DNA of 12,922 nucleotides from Candidatus Bathyarchaeota archaeon. GTDB taxonomy: Archaea > Thermoproteota > Bathyarchaeia > TCS64. The DNA lies in contig JAGTQJ010000013.1 in the NCBI GenBank assembly GCA_018396515.1, forward strand, positions 4,804 to 17,725, read 5' to 3'. A program made the translations under genes and the position numbers. The number at the start of each line of letters is the position of its first letter. Position 1 is the stretch's first letter. Under the pieces are notes generated by a model. It ran no database searches and had not been told where the DNA came from. It was given only the letters and a program-made list of their open reading frames with translations. Of the stretch, positions 6,688 through 12,922 are shown piece after piece.

Positions 6688-8427
6688 ATGGGATTGAAGG
6701 AGGTGGAGGTGGCAGACCTATTCGTAGAGACCTTGAGGAGCCTGGGCGTGGATTATCTCTTCATCAATCCTGGGACCGATACCCTCCCCATTCAAGAGGC
6801 CATCTCTAAGCTAAGGGCTAATGGAGTCGAGGAGCCGAGGGTGATCCTCTGCCCTCATGAGGGGGTCGCGGTCTCGATGGCTGAGGGCTACGCCATGGTT
6901 AAGGGTAGGCCCCAGCTCGTCCTCGTCCATGTGGATGTAGGCACCCTAAACGCTGGGAGCGCCCTCCATAATGTCCTGAGGGACAGGATCCCCCTCGTAC
7001 TATGCGCAGGCGTGACCCCATCTATCTTAGAGGGAAGGGTTAGGGGCTCTAGGGAGATCCATGTCCACTGGATGCAGGATGTTCCAGATCAGAGCCTGAT
7101 TCTCCGCGACTATGTAAAGTGGTTCTACCTAGTTAGGAATGCTGAGCATCTCCTATATGCCTTAGCGAGGGCCTTTCAGGTGGCGAGCTCTGTTCCTGAG
7201 GGGCCCTCCTATCTGATGTTGCCGAGAGAGGTTTTGATGGAGAGGAGGGAGAGGGGGGAGATACCCTCCCCCTCCAGATATCCCCCTCCATCTCCGCCCC
7301 AAGGAGATCTCAGGGCTCTAAAAGAGGCTGCAGGCGCTATCCTAGAGGCCATGGAGCCGGTTATAATAACGAGCTATCTGGGCAGGAGGGGTTCTTCCAT
7401 GTCCCCCCTCGTCGAGCTTTCTGAGCTTTTGTCGATACCCGTCCTAGAGCCTAAGAGATGTAGGGCCAACTTCCCGACAACTCACTCAAACTACCAGGGT
7501 AGAAGAATAGGGGAGTTTGTGGAGGGGGCGGATCTTATCCTCTTGGTTGACGTTGATGTGCCTTGGCTTCCTAAAAGAGGGGGGAATCCTCTTGGAGCTG
7601 AACCTAGGGAGGATGCTAGGATAATCCATATAGACATCGACCCCCTCAAGGAGCGCATTCCCCTTTGGGGATTCAGAGTTGATATTCCCATTATCGCGGA
7701 TGCTGGCATCGCCTTATCTAAGCTAATGGCTATCCTAAAGGAGAGCCCATCCATCAACTCAATGAGGGAGATGATCAGCAATAGAGCTGCCGAGCTCAGA
7801 GAGAAGCATGAGCTGTGGAGGAAGAGGCTGGCTGAAGAGGCCAAGATGAGGAGGAACATAAAACCCATAGAGCCTCAATGGCTCTTCCACATCCTGAATA
7901 AAATTAAGGAGGAGGATACAGTTATCATAGATGACTCTGTCTCCAACTCGGGCATATTGCAGGATTACCTTTATACCACGAGGCCAGAGACCTTCTATGG
8001 GCTTAATGGAAGCAACATGGGCTGGGGGTTACCCGCAGCCCTAGGAGCCAGTCTAGCCCTCCAGGATAAGCCCCTGATAGCTATAACAGGGGATGGATCT
8101 TTCATCTTCTCTAATCCAGTCGCGGGGCTCTGGGTTGCAAGGAGCTATAGGATACCTCTAACCCTAATAGTCTTGAATAACCGAGGCTATGCAGCGGTGA
8201 AGCAGGCCCTCCTCTCATCATATCCAGAAGGGTGGTCTAAGGCCACAGGCAGATTTATCGGGGTTGATTTCGAGGTTCCACCGAGCTATAAGGCCATAGC
8301 TGAAGCATGTGGATGTAAAGGCTACTCAGTGGAAGAGCCCGAGAACCTGGAGGAAATACTAAAAGAGGCTTATAGCAGAGGTAAAGTTGAGCCCGTACTA
8401 GTGGAAGTTGAGCTAAAGTCGATATAA
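6688..8427 (+). CDS. thiamine pyrophosphate enzyme, acetolactate synthase/benzoylformate decarboxylase superfamily
   Basis: This 579-residue protein has the three-domain layout of the family. The N-terminal pyrimidine-binding domain has FINPGTDTLP near 25 and the catalytic glutamate E58 in CPHEG. The central domain spans roughly 205-350 and the C-terminal pyrophosphate-binding domain roughly 385-560. The TPP/Mg motif is complete: GDGS at 468-471, 26 residues, then NN at 497-498. It most likely decarboxylates or ligates 2-oxo acids in the cytoplasm. No regulatory small subunit (ilvN type) is adjacent and no valine-pathway genes are near, so a true biosynthetic acetolactate synthase is unlikely. 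ATG 6688 has GGAGAG five bases upstream. Codon use is G/C-rich (AGG, CTC, GAG), unlike the A/T-rich parts of hyuA and hyuB. It converges with the M81 gene. The substrate is not determined. Confidence 0.88.
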   Translation: MGLKEVEVADLFVETLRSLGVDYLFINPGTDTLPIQEAISKLRANGVEEPRVILCPHEGVAVSMAEGYAMVKGRPQLVLVHVDVGTLNAGSALHNVLRDRIPLVLCAGVTPSILEGRVRGSREIHVHWMQDVPDQSLILRDYVKWFYLVRNAEHLLYALARAFQVASSVPEGPSYLMLPREVLMERRERGEIPSPSRYPPPSPPQGDLRALKEAAGAILEAMEPVIITSYLGRRGSSMSPLVELSELLSIPVLEPKRCRANFPTTHSNYQGRRIGEFVEGADLILLVDVDVPWLPKRGGNPLGAEPREDARIIHIDIDPLKERIPLWGFRVDIPIIADAGIALSKLMAILKESPSINSMREMISNRAAELREKHELWRKRLAEEAKMRRNIKPIEPQWLFHILNKIKEEDTVIIDDSVSNSGILQDYLYTTRPETFYGLNGSNMGWGLPAALGASLALQDKPLIAITGDGSFIFSNPVAGLWVARSYRIPLTLIVLNNRGYAAVKQALLSSYPEGWSKATGRFIGVDFEVPPSYKAIAEACGCKGYSVEEPENLEEILKEAYSRGKVEPVLVEVELKSI

Positions 8428-8583
8428 GCCTTAATAACTTAGCATCGCATCTAAAGCTAATGCTTTGATATAATGGTTAAAGCGGATTGAGGTCGACTCA
8501 TGTTCCAATAGACATACTTAGGGATCAATATTCCAATAGTCTTATAGAAAAAGGATAGGATAACATGGTAACCCTCTTGTCGG

Positions 8584-10071
8584 CTATTCCCTCCACTTTC
8601 TTCCAATCGGGTATATTTCGTCGGGTATGTTCTTATATTCCAACTGGGTCAGGTCTGCAGGGCCTAGGCCTGGGGCGTCCACCTCTATTATGGCCCCTGC
8701 GACATCCTTGAAGAAGGCTCTGAAATGTACCCTAGATTTTATTGCTATTATTTCTATATTTTTAAGGTTCAGGCCAAGTGCTGGGAAGATGGCGTCGTCA
8801 ATAATCTGATGGAGGGTGGGAGTTACGATCACATGATTGTTCAAACCGAGACCTAGAACGGCCACCTTTCCAAGCCTTACCTTTGCCCCTCTAGCCATTG
8901 GTCCATTGTGGATATATTCACAGGGTCCAAGGTACTCGACGATTCCAGAGATCTTCACTGGCTCCCCTGATAATGGGTGCGCGTAGCCTCCCAGCATGAC
9001 CTCTACCCTTTCACCGACCTTTGCCCTTCTGGATATCTCTTCTATGGCCCTCTCATCTGCTATTGTTGCGACGACGAAGTTCTCCGCCCCCTGCGCCATT
9101 AGCTCCCTCAGGATGTGGGTGCTGTCTCCAGTCCTGTCGCTGTGGTCAGCTAGGATCACGGGCCTCCTCCCCTCCCTGGCAGCCCTTATTGCCTGTTCAA
9201 CCCCCTCCCTCGTCTTCGGGATCCTCCTCCCAGCGAAGGCCTCCCTCAGGCTCCAGATGTAGTCCGAGACATCCTGAGCCGCCCTCTCCGCGAGTTCTTT
9301 ATCCCCGTCTGTGAGGGCTATCACGGTTGCCCCTACATCTGGGACGTCGGCGTATGCGAAGCCGAAGGCGACTGATACGTAGTAGGCTCCCTTCCCCTCC
9401 CACTCCCTTGCCCTATCCATAATGTCCTTCGCCGGGTAGAAGTCGGTTCCCTGAAATACGCTGGGTGTTATCACCCCTGGCTTCCTGATGGCCATAACCG
9501 GTTTAAACTCCCCTCTGACCGTCGCTATGAGGCACCTAGCCGCTTTCAGCCCCGTCTGCTCCGAGTCTACATGTGGATATGTCTTTATGATGAATACTCC
9601 GTCAGCCACATCTGTGAGTTCATGATCCTCGTTCGCGTGGAGGTCGAGGGTGACCATAATGGGCACATCGCCTACGGCCCCCCTCACCCGCCTGACGATC
9701 TCCGCCTCTGGCTTAAGACAGCCCTCAACGGCCATGGCCCCGTGGAGGGCGAGGAGGACCCCATCCATCCTACCAGCGCTCCTCAACCCCTCCGCTATCT
9801 CATAGGTGTATTTGTCGAAGCACTCCCTAGTAAGCCAGCTTCCTGAGGAGCCCCCCCAGCTCCTTGAGGCGTCTAGGATCCCCACCAGTTCCACGTCTCC
9901 CTCCTCCTCGGCGGCCTTTATGAAGCCATTTATATAGCTGGGTATACCCCTGTGGGCCTTGAGGACCTCTCCCCCCCTCAAGACGCCTCCTCGCTCAAAG
10001 TCCTCGATGGTTGTAGGCCTCGGACAGAAGGTGCAAGTCTCATGAGAGAATGAAGCTACTGCTATCCTCAT
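8584..10071 (-). CDS. M81 (MlrC-like) family metallopeptidase
   Basis: A 495-residue protein of the M81/DUF1485 plus MlrC C-terminal family, named after the microcystin-degrading enzyme MlrC. The N-terminus MRIAVASFSHETCTF and the motifs LHGAM (109-113), LDLHAN (D143 and H145) and YPHVD (H167) match the predicted zinc site of the family. ADHSDRTGDSTHIL in the second half is the MlrC-domain signature. I chose ATG 10071: the frame is open back to a TTG at 10116, but those 15 residues are A/T-rich and family members begin at MRIAV. A TATA-like TTTTAAAC also lies about 25 nt before the ATG, predicting a leaderless transcript. Most family members have no known substrate; peptides or amide-bonded compounds are plausible. 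Hydantoinase-type genes nearby are compatible with amide catabolism. Confidence 0.87.
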   Translation of the reverse strand: MRIAVASFSHETCTFCPRPTTIEDFERGGVLRGGEVLKAHRGIPSYINGFIKAAEEEGDVELVGILDASRSWGGSSGSWLTRECFDKYTYEIAEGLRSAGRMDGVLLALHGAMAVEGCLKPEAEIVRRVRGAVGDVPIMVTLDLHANEDHELTDVADGVFIIKTYPHVDSEQTGLKAARCLIATVRGEFKPVMAIRKPGVITPSVFQGTDFYPAKDIMDRAREWEGKGAYYVSVAFGFAYADVPDVGATVIALTDGDKELAERAAQDVSDYIWSLREAFAGRRIPKTREGVEQAIRAAREGRRPVILADHSDRTGDSTHILRELMAQGAENFVVATIADERAIEEISRRAKVGERVEVMLGGYAHPLSGEPVKISGIVEYLGPCEYIHNGPMARGAKVRLGKVAVLGLGLNNHVIVTPTLHQIIDDAIFPALGLNLKNIEIIAIKSRVHFRAFFKDVAGAIIEVDAPGLGPADLTQLEYKNIPDEIYPIGRKWRE

Positions 10072-10090
10072 CGAGTAAATTATGAGGTTA

Positions 10091-10104
10091 GAGTTTAAAA
10101 TTTT
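10091..10104 (-). promoter_or_regulatory. TATA-like promoter of the M81 gene
   Basis: AAAATTTTAAACTC on the minus strand is centred about 25 nt upstream of ATG 10071, and no ribosome binding site precedes the ATG. This fits a leaderless archaeal mRNA starting at or next to the ATG, and it argues against the longer TTG start, which would lie upstream of the promoter. Confidence 0.5.
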
Positions 10105-10176
10105 TTGTCTAATCAAGGGGGTGCGAATTCTTTTATGGATTTAAACCTACTTTATAAGGAAGTTTTCTTTCGTTGA

Positions 10177-11454
10177 TTATCCCACAGCTTCGCCGATGAG
10201 GTAGCCTACCCTCGCCTCTTTGACTGTTACCTCTATGAAGTCTCCGAGCTTCACATCTCCCTTTAAGGCTATGGGCCTGTAAGCATAGTTTCTCCCAACC
10301 ATGGTCTCCCCCTTCCCACGCTCATCTACCAGGATCTCACCCCTCCAACCCACCCATCCTCGGCTTTTCTCTAGGGATATCCTCTCCCAAACCCGTCTCA
10401 TGATGCTTGAGCGCCTCTTTGTCTCCCTGCCGTGGATCTGCCCCGGCATCCTCTCCGCCTCTGTGCAGGGCCTCGGCCAGAACCTGGATATATTTAGAAC
10501 GTCGGGCTTCACCTCCTCTATGAGCCTTAAAGACTCCCTGAACTGCTCCTCCGTCTCTCCCGGGAAGCCCACGATGATGTCCGTGGATAGGGTGAGGCCT
10601 GGGAAGGCCTCCCTAAACCTCGAGACTATCTCCGTGAAATCTTCCACCGAGTAGCCTCTCCTCATCCTCCTGAGGATCTCGTCATCCCCCGACTGGACTG
10701 GGAGGTGGAGGAACTTGAAGACCTTCTCAGACTTATAGGCCTCTATGAGGTCTTCTAGGATCCTCTTCGCCTCGTTTGGGGTCATCATCCCAACCCTTAT
10801 GTAGAATCTCCCCTCCAGTCCGCTTAGCTCATCCAGCAGCTGGGGCAGCTTGTAGCCCTTCCACCTGTAGGCTGCAGTATCCTCTGCAGTCACCCAGATC
10901 TCCCTGCACCCCTCCTCAAGAGCCCTCCTTGCATCCTCTATCACCCCATCAGCTGGGTAGGAGTGTAGATGGCCCCTAGCCACCTTGACGATGCAGTAGC
11001 TGCATCTCCCTAGACACCCGGAGGCTATTGGGGCGATATGAATGATGGGGTTTCTTCTAAGCCTTGGGAGGAGAACCTTCTCCAGCCCTTCTCCGTCTAT
11101 AAATTCTATGCGCCTTCTCTCCAACGCGGCCTCTAGGGCCTCAACGGCGTGGTGTATGTCATCAGGTCCTATCAGGCTTGCCTCGGGGGCTGCTTGATCT
11201 ACCAGCCACCTCTCTGCCTTGGGCATGCACCCAGCAACGACCATGGGCACCCCCTTGGATGAGAACTCCCTTAGGCGTTTGAGCATCCTCCTCTCCGTGG
11301 GCGTCTTCACCACGCATGTGAGTATTATGAAGCCCTCGGCGTCCTCGGGCGAGGCGGTGGGGATATGACCCGATCTCATTAGGAGTCCTGATATGAACTC
11401 TGCATCCGCTATGTTGGCGCTGCATCCATAGACCTCGACATATACCCTAGCCAT
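10177..11454 (-). CDS. mtaB: tRNA t6A37 methylthiotransferase (MtaB/CDKAL1-type radical SAM)
   Basis: A 425-residue radical-SAM methylthiotransferase predicted to convert t6A to ms2t6A at position 37 of ANN-decoding tRNAs. The N-terminal UPF0004 domain supplies three cysteines for one iron-sulfur cluster: C11 in VEVYGCSAN, C47 in LTCVVKTPTE and C76 in VAGCMPKAE. The radical SAM motif CLGRCSYC (C147, C151, C154) binds the second cluster. FLHLPVQSGDDEIL and STDIIVGFPGET are conserved in the family. A C-terminal TRAM domain (about 365-425) should bind tRNA. The length fits the archaeal-eukaryotic CDKAL1-like branch. ATG 11454 is the natural start; TTTTATTC at 11487-11494 is a possible TATA box giving a leader of about 10 nt. 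It lies 105 bp upstream of the M81 gene on the same strand, which has its own promoter. Confidence 0.92.
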   Translation of the reverse strand: MARVYVEVYGCSANIADAEFISGLLMRSGHIPTASPEDAEGFIILTCVVKTPTERRMLKRLREFSSKGVPMVVAGCMPKAERWLVDQAAPEASLIGPDDIHHAVEALEAALERRRIEFIDGEGLEKVLLPRLRRNPIIHIAPIASGCLGRCSYCIVKVARGHLHSYPADGVIEDARRALEEGCREIWVTAEDTAAYRWKGYKLPQLLDELSGLEGRFYIRVGMMTPNEAKRILEDLIEAYKSEKVFKFLHLPVQSGDDEILRRMRRGYSVEDFTEIVSRFREAFPGLTLSTDIIVGFPGETEEQFRESLRLIEEVKPDVLNISRFWPRPCTEAERMPGQIHGRETKRRSSIMRRVWERISLEKSRGWVGWRGEILVDERGKGETMVGRNYAYRPIALKGDVKLGDFIEVTVKEARVGYLIGEAVG

Positions 11455-11486
11455 TTCTATAACTATTATCTCACAGCCAAGCCGTC

Positions 11487-11494
11487 GAATAAAA
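11487..11494 (-). promoter_or_regulatory. possible TATA box of mtaB
   Basis: TTTTATTC on the minus strand, about 37 nt before the mtaB ATG, would place the transcription start near 11465 and leave a leader of about 10 nt. The match is weak and rests on spacing. Confidence 0.25.
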
Positions 11495-11742
11495 GGAACT
11501 CTGAAGATGTTCTCCTTGACCCATAGGACTTCAAGCTTCGAATATCGAGATGGCCCTCTTTTAAATGATAGTTAAAAAATGGTCCGGTATTTTGGGAAAT
11601 ATTTACTAAATTATACATTGATGGAAGCGCCTGTTAGGGGAGGGCGGCTAAGGGTCTATGCTCTTCGAAGGGGCTAGTTCTCATTCATTTTAAAAATGGA
11701 GCGCCGCTAGATGAAAAGTTAAGCTCTATGAATACATAGCCC

Positions 11743-12220
11743 ATGGATCCCCGTTTCCCAAATCTTATTAGACATGTGACTCAAGTCCTCAATCGAGGTT
11801 ATTAACCCTTGATCACCGCTAAGAAGATGATTAATCTTCAGTTATCTGAGGATGAAAGTGAAGGTGTCCAGCCAGAGAACCCATGCACTGTAGCTATAAT
11901 AAGGGTTGGGGATCTAGCTGGCACCTCAGACCAGGATTTGAAATTTGAAATTAAACTTGACCGCAGGGATCGTATGATCCCCCTCCCAGATTTATATGAC
12001 CTGGAGCCCTTCTCCGGACCGGAGGCACCCCTTCACCTAGAAATAGAACTCTACCAGATGGAGCATCCTATAGAGACTTGAGAGGATCCTCCAACGGATA
12101 TCGAGATCGTGAAAATTACTGGAGCCCTCTCGTCGGATTCTGAGGACATCTTTGATCCTGAGGACATTAGAATCAAAGATAGATTCTCTTTAGTAAGTAT
12201 TTACATTTTAAGGGCTTAAT
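11743..12220 (+). pseudogene. unrecognised gene interrupted by two in-frame stops
   Basis: One plus-strand frame is protein-like for about 159 codons but carries TAA at 11803-11805 and TGA at 12079-12081. It starts at ATG 11743 (MDPRFPNLIRHV). The middle part (TTG 11809 to the TGA, 90 codons) contains CTVAIIRVGDLAGTSD and LEIELYQMEHPIET. After the TGA the same frame continues with EDPPTDIEIVKITGAL and DPEDIRIKDRF, ending at TAA 12218-12220. The product would be acidic, mostly beta-like, with no membrane segment. I recognise no family. No ribosome binding site is clear at 11743 or 11809. Decay is the simplest explanation; stop-codon recoding or a sequencing error is possible. Confidence 0.45.
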
Positions 12221-12245
12221 TTCCGTTATGTCAAGTGGGTTATTC

Positions 12246-12458
12246 TCACTTCGGGTGGCTTATTGTTGCCCAGATGGTTACTATGAGGAGGGTTCCCGCG
12301 GCACCTGCTAGCCCTGAGAGGAACCACTCGGCGTTTATAAGCTCTGGAAATATCGTAAGGATGACGGGTATTATGCGATGGTATGTGAAGTAGGCTATTA
12401 CTCCCGCTATGAAACCAAGGAGGGTGCATGCCCCCAATATTTTAACCCTCTCGTTCAT
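12246..12458 (-). CDS. small membrane protein with two helices
   Basis: A 70-residue protein of unknown function. It has two hydrophobic segments, about residues 7-26 (ILGACTLLGFIAGVIAYF) and 44-66 (WFLSGLAGAAGTLLIVTIWA), separated by a short loop with Glu and Asn, so it should form a helical hairpin in the membrane. ATG 12458 is preceded by a purine-rich GGAGAGGGA, a good ribosome binding site that overlaps an inverted repeat. The gene is transcribed away from the cdvB gene on its right across a 265-bp gap. I do not recognise a family. The start, ribosome binding site and hydrophobic pattern make it a likely real gene. Confidence 0.7.
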   Translation of the reverse strand: MNERVKILGACTLLGFIAGVIAYFTYHRIIPVILTIFPELINAEWFLSGLAGAAGTLLIVTIWATISHPK

Positions 12459-12461
12459 CTA

Positions 12462-12492
12462 TCCCTCTCCTCTAGTTTCTCTCAGAGAGGGA
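12462..12492 (-). promoter_or_regulatory. inverted repeat covering the ribosome binding site of the small membrane protein
   Basis: TCCCTCTC (12462-12469) and GAGAGGGA (12485-12492) are perfect 8-bp inverted copies; one more G-U pair is possible in RNA. In the minus-strand mRNA the stem would hold most of the purine-rich ribosome binding site, ending three bases before the AUG. It may limit translation, or act as a palindromic protein site in DNA. There is no T-run, so it is not a terminator. Confidence 0.4.
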
Positions 12493-12545
12493 ACTGTTTT
12501 TGGTTTGCTCATCGGATGTTTAATTATATTATACAAATTTTTGGT

Positions 12546-12552
12546 TTTATAT
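12546..12552 (+). promoter_or_regulatory. TATA-like box upstream of cdvB
   Basis: TTTATAT within an A/T-rich patch (12520-12571) would start transcription near 12576, leaving a leader of about 150 nt before the cdvB ATG. The same patch read on the minus strand (TATAATATAA near 12523-12532) could serve the small membrane protein gene, making this a divergent promoter region. Confidence 0.3.
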
Positions 12553-12723
12553 GAAATTTTTTTATTTGATTAGGTCAGCATCTAGGCTCCAAACGCCTTG
12601 CGAGTTACAAGAAGGTGAAAATGTCATGCTCTCTTCATGGCTTAAAGAACCTCGAAAGATCATGTGAGAAATGAAAGGGCTATTCCAAGAATCACCCCTC
12701 ACTTTTCACAGGTGAAAAATGGG

Positions 12724-12922
12724 ATGGATGCGTTCGCAAAGAGATGGGAAAGGCCAGATGACAGACCCTTCTCTATGAAGGTGAAGGAGGCGGTTCGACC
12801 ACCAGGCCCGCTCAAGCCTAGGCTGGATGAAGCTATTAAGCGCATAGAGCTCCAGATCCAGAGGTTGGATCTGGCATCGAATAGGTTCCAGGAGAGGGAT
12901 AAGACCATCTTCAACAGGATCG
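12724..12922 (+). CDS. cdvB: CdvB/ESCRT-III (Snf7-like) protein, 3'-truncated
   Basis: The first 66 codons of an archaeal ESCRT-III protein, cut by the window edge. After a short N-terminus (MDAFAKRWERP) comes the basic segment RPPGPLKPRLDEAI and the first amphipathic helix IKRIELQIQRLDLASNRF, followed by QERDKTIFNRI. The order LKPRL..AI..IELQIQ.LD...RF.ERDK is the hallmark of the alpha1-alpha2 hairpin of CdvB family proteins. These polymerise on the membrane at midcell and drive constriction together with the CdvC/Vps4 ATPase. ATG 12724 has GGTGA eight bases upstream. A longer GTG start at 12664 is in frame, but its extra residues do not look like the family. Whether it is CdvB proper or a CdvB1/2-type paralogue cannot be told, because the C-terminal part is missing. 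Confidence 0.88.
   Translation, partial: MDAFAKRWERPDDRPFSMKVKEAVRPPGPLKPRLDEAIKRIELQIQRLDLASNRFQERDKTIFNRI

Noticed and set aside
6688..8427. Biosynthetic acetolactate synthase (ilvB)
   Set aside because: The TPP fold is clear, but there is no ilvN, ilvC or other branched-chain gene nearby, and the sequence looks like the broader orphan TPP group.
12079..12081. TGA as a selenocysteine codon
   Set aside because: Selenocysteine is rare in archaea, no adjacent insertion element was seen, and a TAA also interrupts the same frame. Decay is simpler.
746..12922. The whole region right of tRNA-Arg as one integrated element
   Set aside because: It contains core archaeal genes (mtaB, cdvB), and I found neither a second att copy nor an integrase C-terminal fragment in the window.
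1..12922. CRISPR arrays, insertion sequences, rRNA
   Set aside because: No regularly spaced repeats, no transposase with terminal inverted repeats and no rRNA-like conserved segments were seen.

Overview
The window looks like a chromosomal piece of a TACK-type archaeon, most plausibly a Bathyarchaeia-like or other Thermoproteota-related lineage. The clues are a CdvB/ESCRT-III cell-division gene cut by the right edge, a tRNA-Leu with a 19-nt intron after position 37, an archaeal-eukaryotic type tRNA methylthiotransferase, a PaREP1/HEPN-like gene remnant, an SSV-type integrase fragment overlapping a tRNA, GGTGA/GGAGG ribosome binding sites, and A/T-rich TATA-like boxes about 25 nt upstream of genes. 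The exact lineage is inference.

Left part (1-1495): the end of an unrecognised small gene, then two divergently transcribed tRNA genes, tRNA-Leu(UAA, intron-containing, minus strand) and tRNA-Arg(CCU, plus strand). An antisense reading frame begins with a ribbon-helix-helix-like segment and runs into the 3' half of tRNA-Arg. It has the layout expected of int(N), the N-terminal piece left when an SSV-type element integrates into a tRNA gene. Behind it lies a frameshifted gene remnant. I read this stretch as an integration scar.

Centre (1496-5336): a tightly coupled hyuA-hyuB pair encoding the two subunits of a hydantoinase/5-oxoprolinase/acetone-carboxylase-superfamily enzyme. Next is a 1.35-kb gene-poor stretch (5337-6687) with a broken PaREP1/HEPN-like gene and short orphan coding fragments. 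Then comes a gene for a thiamine-pyrophosphate enzyme of the acetolactate synthase/benzoylformate decarboxylase superfamily (6688-8427). Facing it on the minus strand are an M81/MlrC-family metallopeptidase (8584-10071) and the tRNA t6A37 methylthiotransferase (10177-11454).

Right part (11455-12922): a reading frame interrupted by two in-frame stops, a small two-helix membrane protein whose ribosome binding site can be hidden in a hairpin, and the divergent start of cdvB.

HyuAB, the TPP enzyme and the M81 protein could form a small catabolic group acting on cyclic amides, amidated or peptide-like compounds and 2-oxo acids. No transporter or regulator is present to prove this, and the genes are not one operon. 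I found no CRISPR array, insertion sequence or complete mobile element. The most unusual items are the integrase scar in tRNA-Arg, the twice-interrupted reading frame near 11743-12220, and the hairpin over the start of the small membrane protein gene.
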